Shown: one piece after another, positions 12,701-23,915 of the stretch
How positions within the stretch are numbered: the stretch's first letter is position 1
Layout of the letters: each line of letters begins with the position of its first letter
From: Helianthus annuus
Lineage: Eukaryota; Streptophyta; Magnoliopsida; Asterales; Asteraceae
DNA length: 64,000 nt
NCBI RefSeq assembly: GCF_002127325.2
Contig: NC_035443.2
Coordinates: 119,440,462-119,504,461 of the forward strand
Direction: 5' to 3'
Translations under genes and position numbers: made by a program
The notes under the pieces: generated by a model
Seen by the model: the letters and a program-made list of their open reading frames with translations, nothing else
Told to the model about the DNA's origin: nothing
The model's database searches: none

Positions 12701-13813
12701 GTGTCCCTGTGCTTACAACTTGATCCTTTTGTGAGGATGCAAGAGGAGTTTGAGGCTGGGGTTGAGATCTTTCTACCAACTGCTGTGAGGAAGTAGCAGC
12801 AGTGGTTTCTGGTGACTTTTGTGTTGTCACTGGCAGTTGCTCTGGGATCTCATCTTCCAGAGTTGCCTTTGTTTTGGGTTTGGTGGGTTTTCTGGATGGT
12901 TTTCTTTTGGTCTTTTTGGTGGTGGCAGGTGTGGGTTTCAGAGCAGTGGGTGTGCTACTCTGATCACCTGGAGCAGTGGGCTCAGCAGTGGTTTCTTGAG
13001 GGTCAGTGGCAGTTTCTAAAACCTGCTCAGCCTCTTTTGTTTTTAATTTTATTGGTGCCATCATTCTTGAAAAAGTTTCTATTGTTAAACTGTTTATTTT
13101 GAATGAGACACCTTGTTTGGGCACTTCTGCCTCTTTTACGACAAATTTTTGTTCAAAATAGTAACTTAGAAACCTCGGAAAGAGCAGAAATGCCTTATTA
13201 TCAACGTTCTTTACCAAATCATCAAATATTTCCTGGGAGTAGTTATAGTTTTCATTGTTCAAAATTGCATACCCCAGGCATTGGATTTTTGTTGGTATCT
13301 CATTGAAGGACGTTGTTTTATTTGAAACACACATGAGCAGTGTGTGGAATAAAAATCTGGGTGCAGAAGGGAAGTAACCCTTTTGTAGGGTGTCCCTGTT
13401 TGGTTGTTCTGCATAGCCCCTATTCATGAAATCCTTTACTAACTCGTCTTTTGTAAAATAGGTTTTTCCATTTAAATCATCGAGTTTAAAGGTTTCAGAG
13501 ATGGATTTTGGTGAGATTTTTACCTTCTTACCCTGTATCGAGTAGTTGATGGCAGCGATGATATCTCCTTGTTTTTCAAGGGTGGCATTTTTCCAGAACT
13601 CTCTCTGGGTGTCAAGGTAAATAGGAGCGTCTGCTGTTATCAAAGTTTTGTACTTTGATGCAGAAAGGATGTCCAGGATGCAGAAAGTATACCTACATAA
13701 TTGTGTGGAGCTTTGTAGCGGATCTCCGGTGTTTCAGCGGCCATTTGAGTGGCTTCTGCTGTTTTGGAAGAAGATGATGGTTTTGATTTTGTTTTCGATT
13801 TTGGTATCGTCAT
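9779..13813 (-). pseudogene. Large ORF of the non-autonomous element, function unknown (five breaks)
   Basis: Reading starts at an ATG at 13813 (MTIPKSKTKSKPSSSSKT) and stops at the TAA at 9779. Total length is about 1340 codons if read through. Visible lesions are a 20-bp tandem duplication with frameshift (13658-13688), TAG at 12237, a frameshift near 11595-11605, TAG at 10631 and TAG at 10310. The N-terminal third is a folded-looking region (FWKNATLEKQGDIIAAINYS, NYSQEIFDDLVKNVDNKAFL). Next comes a Thr/Pro/Ser-rich low-complexity region, a short coiled coil (RYNELTARVENLEYSVAEIK), another Thr/Pro-rich stretch, then Lys/Glu-rich helices. From memory the N-terminal part resembles a large family of uncharacterised proteins in LTR elements of composite plants. 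I recognise no catalytic motif. A gag-like or accessory role is possible but unproven. Confidence 0.75.
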
Positions 13814-15696
13814 TTTTTATGAAGAAGATCGAAAAAGATTTTTGGAGTTATGAGAGGGAAACTGTTATGAGAAAAGAATTTTTGGAATTCAATTCGAGAG
13901 TAAAACCCTGTTTTGGTGTTAGGGCAGAGTTTTATTTAGGAAAAAGGTGAATGCTGATGTGTGTGAGCGGTTATAATGATCTGACGGCTAAAAACTGACC
14001 ACGTGTCAAACATCTGATGAAATGGTAAATGATGGAAGACAATTGTTTTAACAACTACTGATGGATCAAGTATCAGTAGTTACAACAGTAATAAAATGAA
14101 ACAGTGGATGTATCAGTGGATGGAACAATGATTTTAAACATCAGTGTTTTTGAAGAGCAGAGGTTGACACTTTAGCAGTGGACAAACTTTAGAGAGCAGA
14201 TGTTAAAGCACAACAGCATTTTAGATACAACAGTGGTAGAATAATGAAGATTTTTGTCTCAACAACTGATAGTGCAGCAGTGTTTCAACTCTTGACAAAA
14301 ATGTTAGCATCTGCTTGTTCAGATGTAGAACTTGATTTTGCTTTGTGAAAGCACAGTATCTTATCTAACATCTGTTTGAGCATTTGAAATGCTATTCTTA
14401 ACAAAATACATTTTAGATGTAAATTATCAAGATTAAATTGCCAGCAGTTGTTTACAGGAATTTTTGTTCTAGGTTTTGCCAAGTGTCTATTATTTAGACA
14501 ATGGTTTAGCATCCCAGATGATGAAGGCATTTTTACTAGAGCTGCTCATTTTGTGTCTAATTACTGGAATTAGAGCATGAGTATCTCAGTAGTCTAAGTC
14601 AATTTGCAATCAATTTATGATCAGTGAAAACCTAACTTGAGCTTAACATGACCTTGGTATGTATGTCATTTCCTTTTGACCAGTTTTAGGGATAGTAATT
14701 ACACACAAAAACAAGGTAATTACATCCAGACCAGAGATGAACTTTTACTATTAAAAATGAGTAAAAGAACAAAATATATTTCATAAGAGAATAAAATATA
14801 TCTAGTTTTTATTTCAGAGAAAAAATACCTTAACAAAAATTAAAGGAAGTTTTGAAAATAATCAAAAGGATCTGACAGTTTTCCAGTGAATTCATGATCA
14901 TATTATTCTCAAGTTATTTTGACCATTGTTTGGGTCATTTTCTTGTCAATTGATTGAAATTCATTTTAAGTACAATCACTGGAGATGCCATTTTTACTAG
15001 AACAATTCCTGTATTTATGAATGCACATAGTTGTATAATGACCACTGATGATCTGATTTTAATCTCAAGAGTGTTTTATGCTTATACTCTTTTCTTTTGA
15101 TTTCAAAAGTTTTGAGATAGCTATACTTTGAGATTTGCTCATTTTTACCCTTTTTACCCAGTTTATTCATATGTTCAGAAATACTCACTTGGAGATTATA
15201 TTTTAAACATACTTTGTCCATAATCGTTTTGAAGCAATGTTTTGAGAGATCTGACCATGTTTGATCATGTTTTATTTCAAATCTCACATTACTTATGATT
15301 AGGACTGATTTGACACCTTATTTTCTCAATGTGTTTTGGACAAAATTGATTTGGTCCTTTTGAAGGTTCTCAACCTGCCTTTGAACACATGAGAAATTTT
15401 GACTACACATCACAAAAATCAACACAACAATTGAAATCAATTTTGAAAACATCGAATGATCCCATAATTTATCAGATATTTTACAGATCTGAAAACTATG
15501 AGTGACATATGTATGAAAACGCTTGTTGTGTGTCATATGACATCTTGGTTGATTTTCAGAGTAGTTGAGTATTCATTTTATCCATGATTCACTCGTTACT
15601 CTGTTTTCCAACTGAATACAACCAACCTTAGTATCAATGAATTTTGAGCTGAACTGTTACGTCAAATTGATTGTAAGATCGAATTTGACTGTCCAA
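13814..15696 (-). other. Long untranslated leader of the non-autonomous element, no gene
   Basis: About 1.9 kb lies between the primer site and the ATG at 13813. It is AT-rich. Several short ORFs of 60-90 codons exist on the minus strand (for example 15015-15287 and 15318-15536), but none has a recognisable domain and all look like chance. It may hold packaging signals. Nothing in the sequence shows this directly. Confidence 0.6.
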
Positions 15697-15708
15697 GCTC
15701 TGATACCA
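15697..15708 (-). other. Primer-binding site (tRNA-iMet type)
   Basis: The minus strand reads TGGTATCAGAGC two bases after the 5' LTR. This matches the 3' end of plant initiator tRNA-Met, the usual minus-strand primer of plant LTR elements. Confidence 0.9.
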
Positions 15709-15710
15709 AT

Positions 15711-16495
15711 TGTTGGGATCTAAGGCTGTCTGTGATTGTGTTTCTTTGCATAAAACGAATAAGTGCAGCGGAAATGAGTAGCAAACTTTGTAAACACAAA
15801 CAAAAGAAAGTGTAGATTGATAAACAATTGCTTTTCATTGAGTCAAAAGATTTACATAAAAGCAAAAGATTACAGTGCAGGCTTACAATCTAAACTCCCC
15901 CTCAGCCCGATACACCAGAGTTGGTTGCACAAGATGAAAGGATGAATTGAGGAGAGAAACTCACTCAAAACGATCAAGTGTAACAGTACAGAGTACTGTC
16001 ATACTTATAGGCAAACCAAACTACTGATATGCTTCAGCTGACGTCACCATGATAGTGACATCTAACGACCTAACAAACTATAAATACTGTTCTATACAAA
16101 CTACTGTTATGTAAAATCTGATAATCACTAAAGTACAAAACATAAGGAAACTACTGCTTCACGTTCCACTGTTGTAGCCTTAGCACAGATGTTGAGTCTT
16201 CAGTGCTTTCTTCAAAGGTGATCAGTCTTTGAGAGGGCAATGCTTGAGTCTTCAGCAGTACTTAGGATACAGCAGTAGATAGAGCAACATAGTTTGTCTT
16301 CAGCAGTTGTTAGATAATCATCAGAGTTTGGTTTATCAGTTGTTGTAGTTGAGCAGCACTTAACATCCATCAGCTGTTAGATAACCACTGTCAAGGGGAG
16401 AGATTAGAGTAAACTGCTGCTTATTAAGTGTCCACTGATGGGATCCGGTTTTGGCTTTACATTATCTGTTCCTCTGTTAGGGTTCAATCCCAACA
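15711..16495 (-). repeat. 5' LTR of the non-autonomous element
   Basis: Equal-length (785 bp) partner of 8958-9742. It stands next to the primer site, and the right CGCTA target copy follows at 16496-16500. Confidence 0.95.
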
Positions 16496-19021
16496 CGCTA
16501 GACCAAGGAAAGAACGAACTTCAGTAGGAGTAGTAGGCGTATCCCAATCCTTAGTCGCACTGATCTTGGAGGGATCTACATGAATACCTTGTTCGTTGAC
16601 AATATGTCCTATGAATTGAACCTCTTTAAGCCAGAATTCACACTTGGAGAATTTGGCGAAAAGTTGCTCTTTCTTTAGGAGTTCCAAAGTAAGACGAAGA
16701 TGTTGCTCATGATCAGCTCGCGTCTTAGAATATATCAAAATGTCATCAATGAAAACGATGATGAACTTATCCAAATAAGGCTTGCAGACCCTATTCATCA
16801 AGTCCATGAAAACAGCAGGAGCATTAGTCAAACCGAATGGCATGACTGTGAACTCATAATGCCCATAGCGAGTGCGGAACGCTGTCTTGGGAATATCTTC
16901 TTCATGCACACGTAGTTGATGATATCCAGATCGCATATCAATCTTTGAAAAATAAGAAGCGCCTTGCAATTGATCAAAGAGATCATCGATGCGAGGTAGG
17001 GGATATCGATTCTTGATGGTAAGCTTGTTAAGCTCACGATAATCGATACACATCCTAAAAGATCCATCCTTCTTCTTGACAAAAAGAACGGGAGCACCCC
17101 AAGGTGAAAAGCTAGGACGGATAAAACCTTTGTCAGAGAGTTCCTGAAGCTGCTTAGACAACTCTTGCATCTCGGACGGTGCAAGACGATATGGAGCTCT
17201 GGCAATGGGATTTGCACCAGGTACGAGATCAATACGGAACTCGACTTGGCGTGCTGGGGGTAGACCAGGTAACTCTTCAGGGAAAACCTCTAAATAATCC
17301 CGAACGACAGGAATATCTTGAATAGACTTACCTTTGCCCTTATCTGCTACAACATGTGCCAAAAAGGCCACATAGTTCTTTCGCAGATACTTCCGAGCTT
17401 TAAAACAAGACATGAGTTTGAGACCACCAGCAGGTTTCCCACCACGAACCTGTAGGATCTCACCTGACAAAAGCAGCATGCGTACGATCTTCTCAAAACA
17501 AACTATCTCTGCGTGATGCTTGGCTAACCAATCCATACCCACAATAACGTCAAAGCTTCCAAGTTGCATAGGCGTGAGGTCAATAGGAAAAAGATGGTTG
17601 TTAAGGTTCAACTGGCAGTTGCGGAGAACAGAATCAAGAACAATGGGTTCACCGCTCGCCACTTCTACTGTCAATGGTTTACCTAGTTTCGTTCTAGACA
17701 CGCGAAGCAATGGTTCAAAAGATAATGACACAAAACTCTTATCGGCACCCGAATCAAAAAGAACAGATGCTGGCTGATTATTAATAAAGAACGTACCGTT
17801 CACCACATTATCATCTGCTTGTGCCTCTTGTGTGTTCATGTTGAAGACTCGACCTCGAGCCTGAGCCTGATTCTGATTTGCATTCTGGTTGGCTAGCCTT
17901 GGGCACCGATTTCTGTAGTGGGTCAGATCCCCACAGTTATAACAAGCACCTGGTAGGTAGTGTGGTCGTGCAGCTTGACCCTGTTGCTGAGCAGGAGGCT
18001 GAGCAACTTGTTGAGCCGGGTTCTGAACTGTGCGATTTTGAGCAAACCAACAAACATCGGCAAGATGACCTGACTTCCCACAGTTAGTACAGAAACGGCA
18101 CTGATGTTGCGGCTGATGGTGACTGTTGCATCTATTGCACAAAGGTGCATTCCCTGAATAGGGTTTCTTCGCTGGAGGCTGTGCGGGTTGGTTGGGAGCC
18201 GCCTGGTTAGCTTGGGCAGTGACAGCATAGTTTTGGGAAGCCTTACGCTTCCTTGCCCTTTTCGATGAACCAGAATCCTTTCCATTTTTGTTTTGATCTT
18301 TCTTGCTATCTACCTTGTCAGACGACTGTTTCTTGCCCTTGTCACCCTTCCTATGTAATTTATTCTTTCGAATCAGCGACTCAGTCAATGTCGCTGATAA
18401 CTCGATCGCCTGACGGAGTGTGGCAGGGTTACTACCAGTAATGATGTCTTGCACTGAGTCAGGTAGGCCGTCGATGTACCTTTCGATGGCCTTGTCGAGT
18501 GGGGCAACCATAGTCGGGCAAAGCAGACTTAACTCCTCAAACCTATCAGTATATGCCCTGTGCTCGCCACTATCTTGTTTCAAGTCATCAAACTCTTTCT
18601 CCAACGCCCGTTGCTCATGACGAGGACAAAACTCCCTCATCATAAGAGCTCTGAGTTCAGCCCATGTCTGTGCTAGAGCAACTTCTGCACCACGGTCCCT
18701 CATTACCCCATTCCACCATGTAAGAGCCCTCTTCTGAAACACGCTCGAAGAAAACTCGACCTTGCGATTATCCGGACACTGAACGTGGCGAAAAGTATTC
18801 TCAATGCTCTCGAACCATTGAAGAAGCCCAGTTGCTCCCTCAGAACCACTAAACTTGAGTGGTTTAGCCGAGTTAAAATTCTTGAAATTGCATGGAGCAT
18901 TGTTGTTGTTATTGGCTTGGTTCCATTGAGCAAAGAGATTTGGGAATTGAGCAGCCATCTGCTGTGCAATAATTTCTGCCAGCTCGACAGTAGCTATCTG
19001 GTTTTCGCGTCGAGGAGGCAT
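16496..19021 (-). pseudogene. Tekay-1 gag-pol, 5' part: gag, protease, reverse transcriptase
   Basis: The frame is open further upstream, but the MPPRRENQ methionine at 19021 is the likely start, because the preceding 22 codons lie in the leader. The gag core has [10 protein letters not shown] and FDDLKQDS. Two CCHC zinc knuckles follow ([14 protein letters not shown] and [14 protein letters not shown]). The protease has [13 protein letters not shown]. The reverse transcriptase has [20 protein letters not shown], the [12 protein letters not shown] block, [15 protein letters not shown] and the catalytic FIDDILIYS. The frame is cut at 16496, just after RSFLGLA, by the 7.5-kb insertion and resumes at 8957. 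No other stop is visible, so the element was probably coding-competent when it was hit. Confidence 0.95.
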
Positions 19022-19616
19022 TCTATAAGAGGAAAACATGAAAGGAAACGAGTAAGATGATTGGATGAAGAGGATGAAATGAAACAAAAATCAACAAAAG
19101 CAAGGATGGTGGTTACGCATCGTAAAGCAAACAAGCGACACGAAATGTCTAGTCAAAGTAAATGGGTCAAAAATAATGTATCGCGAAGACATGTTCGCCT
19201 ATAAGTGAACACTCACCCCAAGAGTTCCCAGTTAAGAGTGACTGGTCCGATTATGTGGATTTGTACGAACACTCTAGCCTTAGACAGAAAACTCAGGGTA
19301 CAGGCATTCACTCTTCCAGTTTGCACGTGTTCACACTATTAAAACCCAAAACGAGATTTTGAAAATTCAAAGGGGTTCAAACCCATAAAACAGAGGGTTC
19401 AAAACCTAGTAATCAATCATCCTAGAACAGATGATTAATTTTCAAAGCGGATTCGGAACCGATGTTCTCGTTGTGGTTATCACCTAAGGATAGGTGAAGT
19501 GCATATTTTAAAATCTAAACACAAGATAACTTGTGTTTTTGGTCCTAGAAAGTTATAGTCTAGGTCAAAGCATTACTAATAACCTAATTCCCTATAACCA
19601 TTGGCTCTGATACCAA
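19022..19616 (-). other. Tekay-1 leader with primer-binding site
   Basis: At 19603-19616 the minus strand reads TTGGTATCAGAGCC, matching the 3' end of initiator tRNA-Met. Six bases separate it from the 5' LTR, which is more than usual. The rest of the 0.6-kb leader has no ORF of note. Confidence 0.85.
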
Positions 19617-20861
19617 CTCTTCTGTCACACCCCGACCGCGTATAACATGCAACCGCGGCGGAAACGTCGGGGAGTGTTGGGACAGAATTAATTGTTTCAT
19701 AACCATGGAAATTAAAGTTACATTTTATTTATCAAACAAGCGTATTACATTGTCCTTAAACAGGAAATAAAGAGTTTATAACAAAATTAAACTAGTCTAT
19801 CTTTGTTTTATGTCTCTAAGGCACAGGTCCGCCCTAGTATCACAATCATCGTCCTAAGCGACAGCTCCTGAAAACACATGTGAAAGTAGGTATGTCAGCA
19901 TAAAAATGCCTGTGAGATACATAGGTTTTGTGAAAATGGGATTCATGACTTAAGTTTAAAGAAAACGTTTAATAACAGTCAGTCATGAACCTTGTAAATT
20001 GTTTTGTTTTGTAAATCATATGAAAAACGATAAGATCAGATGATATGTATAGATAAAATGTAAGGTTAAATGAATAACCTAGTAAAATGTGTTGTATAAG
20101 ATAAGTTGTTTGTAAAAAAAATAATGTCTTGTGAAGAATATGATATTTGTGTAGAACGTAATATGTCTAAACTGAAATGATTTACATAATGCTACGATAG
20201 GTAATATTATACAAACATTTATATATAGGAAGTACCAGCGGCGTATCCACCATGTTTGTATCATATTACATACGCCACATTACTCAAATCATTTACCCAA
20301 ACCAACCACCATGTAAATTGTTCATGTATGAATCAATTGTCAAGTGTTATTGTGTAAACCATATCAAAATGTCTTTGTTCAATGTAAACTACCAAATGTG
20401 TATATCAATGTCAAAATGTTTGTGTTTAATGTAGATCATGTAATGTGTACCCAAAATATATCATGTATGGTAAGTGAACTATATCAACTAAACCATATGT
20501 AAAATGCACAAAAACAAGGTATTGAAGTAAAACATGGTTTAAATCAACGTTATGTTTTGTGGAACAAATGCATACTATACTGATACAAACATTTATGCGG
20601 TATTGTGAAAATGCATACATCCAAGCCTTGAGACTGTGGCGATAAACCCTTAAACAAATTAAAGGTTTATCTATGTTATGTGTATCGAATTCGGTCATTC
20701 CTTTCATCCAAACCAACCTAGGATGTCCGGAACGGGAGTTGTCAATTCCTATGGTACCACTACCTACTAACGAACGGCGTAGCTAATGTTAATGAATGTA
20801 TTGTTCCATGTTAAACAAACCAAATGTCATAACAAAATGAAGGCATGTGATGTAAACAATT

Positions 20862-21136
20862 GTACTAAGTATGCACACAATGGGCATAAATAGCATGAAA
20901 TGTAATGTGAAACAATGTACTAAGTACGCACACAATGGGCATACATAGCATGAAATGTAATGTAAAGCAATGTACTAAGTATGCACACAATGGGCATATA
21001 TAGCATGAAATGTAATGTAAAACAATGTACTAAGTATGCACACAATGGGCATATATAGCATGAAATGTAATGTAAAACAATGTACGAAGTACGCACACAA
21101 TGGGCATACATAGCATGAAATGTAATGAAATCATGT
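20862..21136. repeat. Five 55-bp tandem repeats in the Tekay-1 5' LTR
   Basis: Same array as 4516-4790 at the same place in the partner LTR. Copy number is equal in both, so there has been no expansion or contraction since insertion. Confidence 0.93.
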
Positions 21137-22157
21137 ACTATAATGTACTAACGAACATAGCAATATATGATGTGAAAACATGGAAAGCATGAAAGTAACA
21201 AGTAGGCACATGCGTTTCACCCCAAAACAGTTTGGAAAACAGTAAAAGAGGGGTTCAATGTACTCACCTGAGATTGCTTTGTAGTTCTTGTATAACAACC
21301 AAATAATGCTAGAGATCACGGATATCAAACGGCACCTAATAGGTAGCTATATTAATATACCGGACCAAAATCGGAAGATTGGATAGAATGAGGGTTCGTA
21401 AACCAAACGAGTACGGAGACTCGTGTAATATGGTTTAACAAAGCCTACATACTAAAATGAAACCTAACTTAAGTGCTTACGACCCATTACGACTCGTTTA
21501 GGTAGCTTATGCTACCTTAACGCGTCGTTCGCGTAAAACGCGTTTGGAACGCCTAACATCGTGACCATAAGGTATAACCTCGGAAGGTTATTCCCTATAC
21601 AACTATGGTCACCTAAAGTGTTTGGTCGGATCCTAAAGATCGACCAAATGGGTCGGGTTCGAAAGTATAAGCGATTGTTTAGATCGCTTACCTTACGACC
21701 CTATATAAGCACTAAACTAAAAGTGACGAGCTAAGCATGTTAAAACATGCTTAACTAAGTTTAGAAAACAGGTTTGGTATCAAAACAAATGGTTTTGATA
21801 CCCACAAGTAGTTTGGTTACAAAACACGCAAGAATGCGCATTTTGGCCGAAACTACGACTCGTCACTGAGCCTTGATAACGTGGTAATCAGTAGGTATAG
21901 TCACTACGGACTATAACCATCGTGATCACGCTCACGTTATGAAGTTCCAACGAACTTCGTGTTGACCATAAGCTGGTCAACGCAGAAAGTCAAACAAAGT
22001 TTGACTTTAGCACCAGAAAGCGACTAAAAGAACGAAAGAACACTTACGAAGGGTCCCCGAAAGCTAAACTTGATCCAGGAGCTCAGGTATGAAGCAATGG
22101 CATCAACTTAGAGCTCTTTGATCAGTTTTGTGGGTTGTAACACAAATGGGGGGGGGG

Positions 22158-22165
22158 TATTTATA
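22158..22165 (-). promoter_or_regulatory. TATA box of Tekay-1 5' LTR
   Basis: TATAAATA on the minus strand, followed by a C-run (G-run on the plus strand). The gag start lies about 3.1 kb downstream, past the rest of the LTR and the leader. Initiation about 30 bases on, near 22130, is inferred only. Confidence 0.65.
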
Positions 22166-23243
22166 GGAAAAGCAAAACCGTTAGGATCGTTTCTTGAATA
22201 TCGTGCCACGATCTCATGCGTACACTTGTCAAGATGTTATGGTATCATATAGTGACCCTAACTCCAGAAATTGTGAAAGGGCATTCTTTTGGAGTGATTG
22301 AAAGGCCAAAATCAACAAAAAAACGAGTTTCTGCATCTGCAGGGCTCACGCGGCCCGCGTCAGCATACAGGCAAAACTCAGGCGGGCCGCCTGGCCTTGT
22401 CTGATCTGCACAAACTTTCAGAAATGACAGTTTTAGTCCCTGTTGCATATTTAAGCCATTTCCGACACTTCTAAGGCCCGTAAAGCCAACTTTAAGGCTC
22501 TAAAATGATGCCTAAACATTGTGGACATGAAACATGCTCAAAAATATTTCGGATGTCAGTTCGTTTGGTCGTACGAACACGATGTTCGCTTAATTACGAC
22601 GGAATGCGCATAAGCGCGAAAAATGATCCAAGTTGCGCGACGAATGGATTTTTCTCATGCCAAACACTAAGGCATAATATAAGGATGCTTACATAAATTT
22701 TTGGATGTCCAGATGTATCCAGAACGTAAGTTATGCGCGAAAGTGCAAACTTGTGCACTTTTTGACACTTTTAGTCCCTGAATGACCCAAAAGTTTATTT
22801 TAGCACACCGAACCTCTCAAAGCCTACTTCTAAGCTATGTAAAGGATATTTAAGGTGTGTTTAACTTATGGTCATGTTCCGGAATGTTTGTTACAGTTCA
22901 AATTGGCATACTTTCGCAGTTTGTCAAGTGTAGTCCCTGTAAGCGAATTAACTTGTTTTTACCATACCAAAGCCTTCAAAACTTATTTCTAAGTTATGTA
23001 AAGGTTATTTAGGGTATGTTGAGTATATGTTGATGTTCCGGAGTATTTGTCGCATTAAACTGAGTACGTTTACGCACCAGTTTGCGTATAATTCTCAAGA
23101 AAGCAATGTAGAGTTTGAAATTGAACAAAAGTCAAAACATGAAAAATGTAAAACACAACCAAACAAACATTGGGATCAAATAACATTGTTTTATTGATAA
23201 TTGAACTGTTCATAATAATTTCGAGCACAAATGTTACATAAAC

Positions 23244-23915
23244 CATACAGCGCTTTGTCTAGGAAGCAGACCTTGTTTTTGTGGATTGGATCGGTAAAAC
23301 CCGGCGGCTGTCCGACATATACCTCCTCTTTAACCTTCTCGTAAAGAAACGTCGATTTTACATCTAGCTGATATACTTTGAAGTTTTTCCAAGATGCAAA
23401 TGCCAGGAAAATTCTGATTGCTTCTAGTCGCGCTACAGGAGCATAGACTTCTGTAAAATCAATTCCCTCCTGTTGACTAAAGCCCTGAACAACGAGTCGA
23501 GCTTTGTTTCGTCAAACAACTCCTCTATCATCTCTCTTACACTTAAACACCCATTTTGTGTTGATTTTCCTGTGACCATCCGGCAAATCCACTAGCTTCC
23601 ACAATCCCAACTTTTCAAATTGACTTAACTCTTCTTGCATCGCATTGACCCAAGAATCTTCAGTAAGTGCCTCTTTGTAAATTCGCGGTTCGATCTGCGA
23701 AATAGAACAACTCAATGAAAATTCAGTTTGTAAAGGTGCTACTGAAGAATAAAAACATGTAAGGCCTTGGTCAATTTGACGTCTCATGCGAACGCCTGAT
23801 TGCAACTCTCCAATGATCAGCTCCTCTGGATGGTATGAAAGAGTTCTTGGCATTACTTCACTCGGAAAATCTACATCACCTTCCAGATTAGTAACATTCT
23901 GATTTGCACCTTGTT
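23244..23915 (-). pseudogene. Copia reverse transcriptase, N-terminal part (broken)
   Basis: The minus strand gives a Copia reverse-transcriptase start. Seen are EPRIYKEALTEDSWVNAMQE, KLGLWKLVDLPDGHRKINTK and WVFKCKRD; then, after a frameshift near 23512, the [20 protein letters not shown] block. The fragment is bounded by the Tekay-1 duplication on the left and the TTGTT duplication of the solo LTR on the right. It joins in order with 2029-3271 downstream and 32039-33465 upstream. Confidence 0.92.

Larger units (their letters stand above)
8958..16495 (-). mobile_element. Non-autonomous LTR retrotransposon with one large unclassified ORF
   Basis: Two 785-bp LTRs (8958-9742 and 15711-16495), starting TGTTGGGATC and ending ATCCCAACA, are flanked by CGCTA (8953-8957 and 16496-16500). 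A primer site complementary to tRNA-iMet (15697-15708) and a polypurine tract (9743-9765) fix the minus orientation. Inside there is no protease, reverse transcriptase, RNase H or integrase motif in any frame, only one long decayed ORF. It must rely on enzymes from another element. Eight LTR differences were counted, about 1%. It interrupts the Tekay-1 reverse transcriptase. Confidence 0.93.
3277..23238 (-). mobile_element. Tekay-1: Ty3/Gypsy chromovirus with 3.6-kb LTRs
   Basis: LTRs of 3621 bp (3277-6897) and 3616 bp (19623-23238) are flanked by TAAAC at 3272-3276 and 23239-23243. The insertion is in the reverse-transcriptase region of the Copia element. A tRNA-iMet-type primer site lies at 19603-19616 on the minus strand. 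The coding order gag, protease, reverse transcriptase, RNase H, integrase, chromodomain-like C-terminus is that of the Tekay/Del chromoviruses. The reading frame is split by a 7.5-kb element at 8958. About 24 LTR differences are visible in the first 1.5 kb compared. Confidence 0.96.
19623..23238 (-). repeat. Tekay-1 5' LTR
   Basis: The 3616-bp partner of 3277-6897. It carries the same tandem array, palindromes and TATA box, so it is the promoter-bearing copy for the element. The right-hand TAAAC duplication follows at 23239-23243, and the Copia reverse transcriptase resumes there. Confidence 0.95.

Noticed and set aside
12812..13102. Plus-strand ORF rich in Trp and Phe that might suggest membrane segments
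   Set aside because: Opposite strand of Lys/Pro/Thr-rich coding DNA, so the hydrophobic look is a codon artefact.
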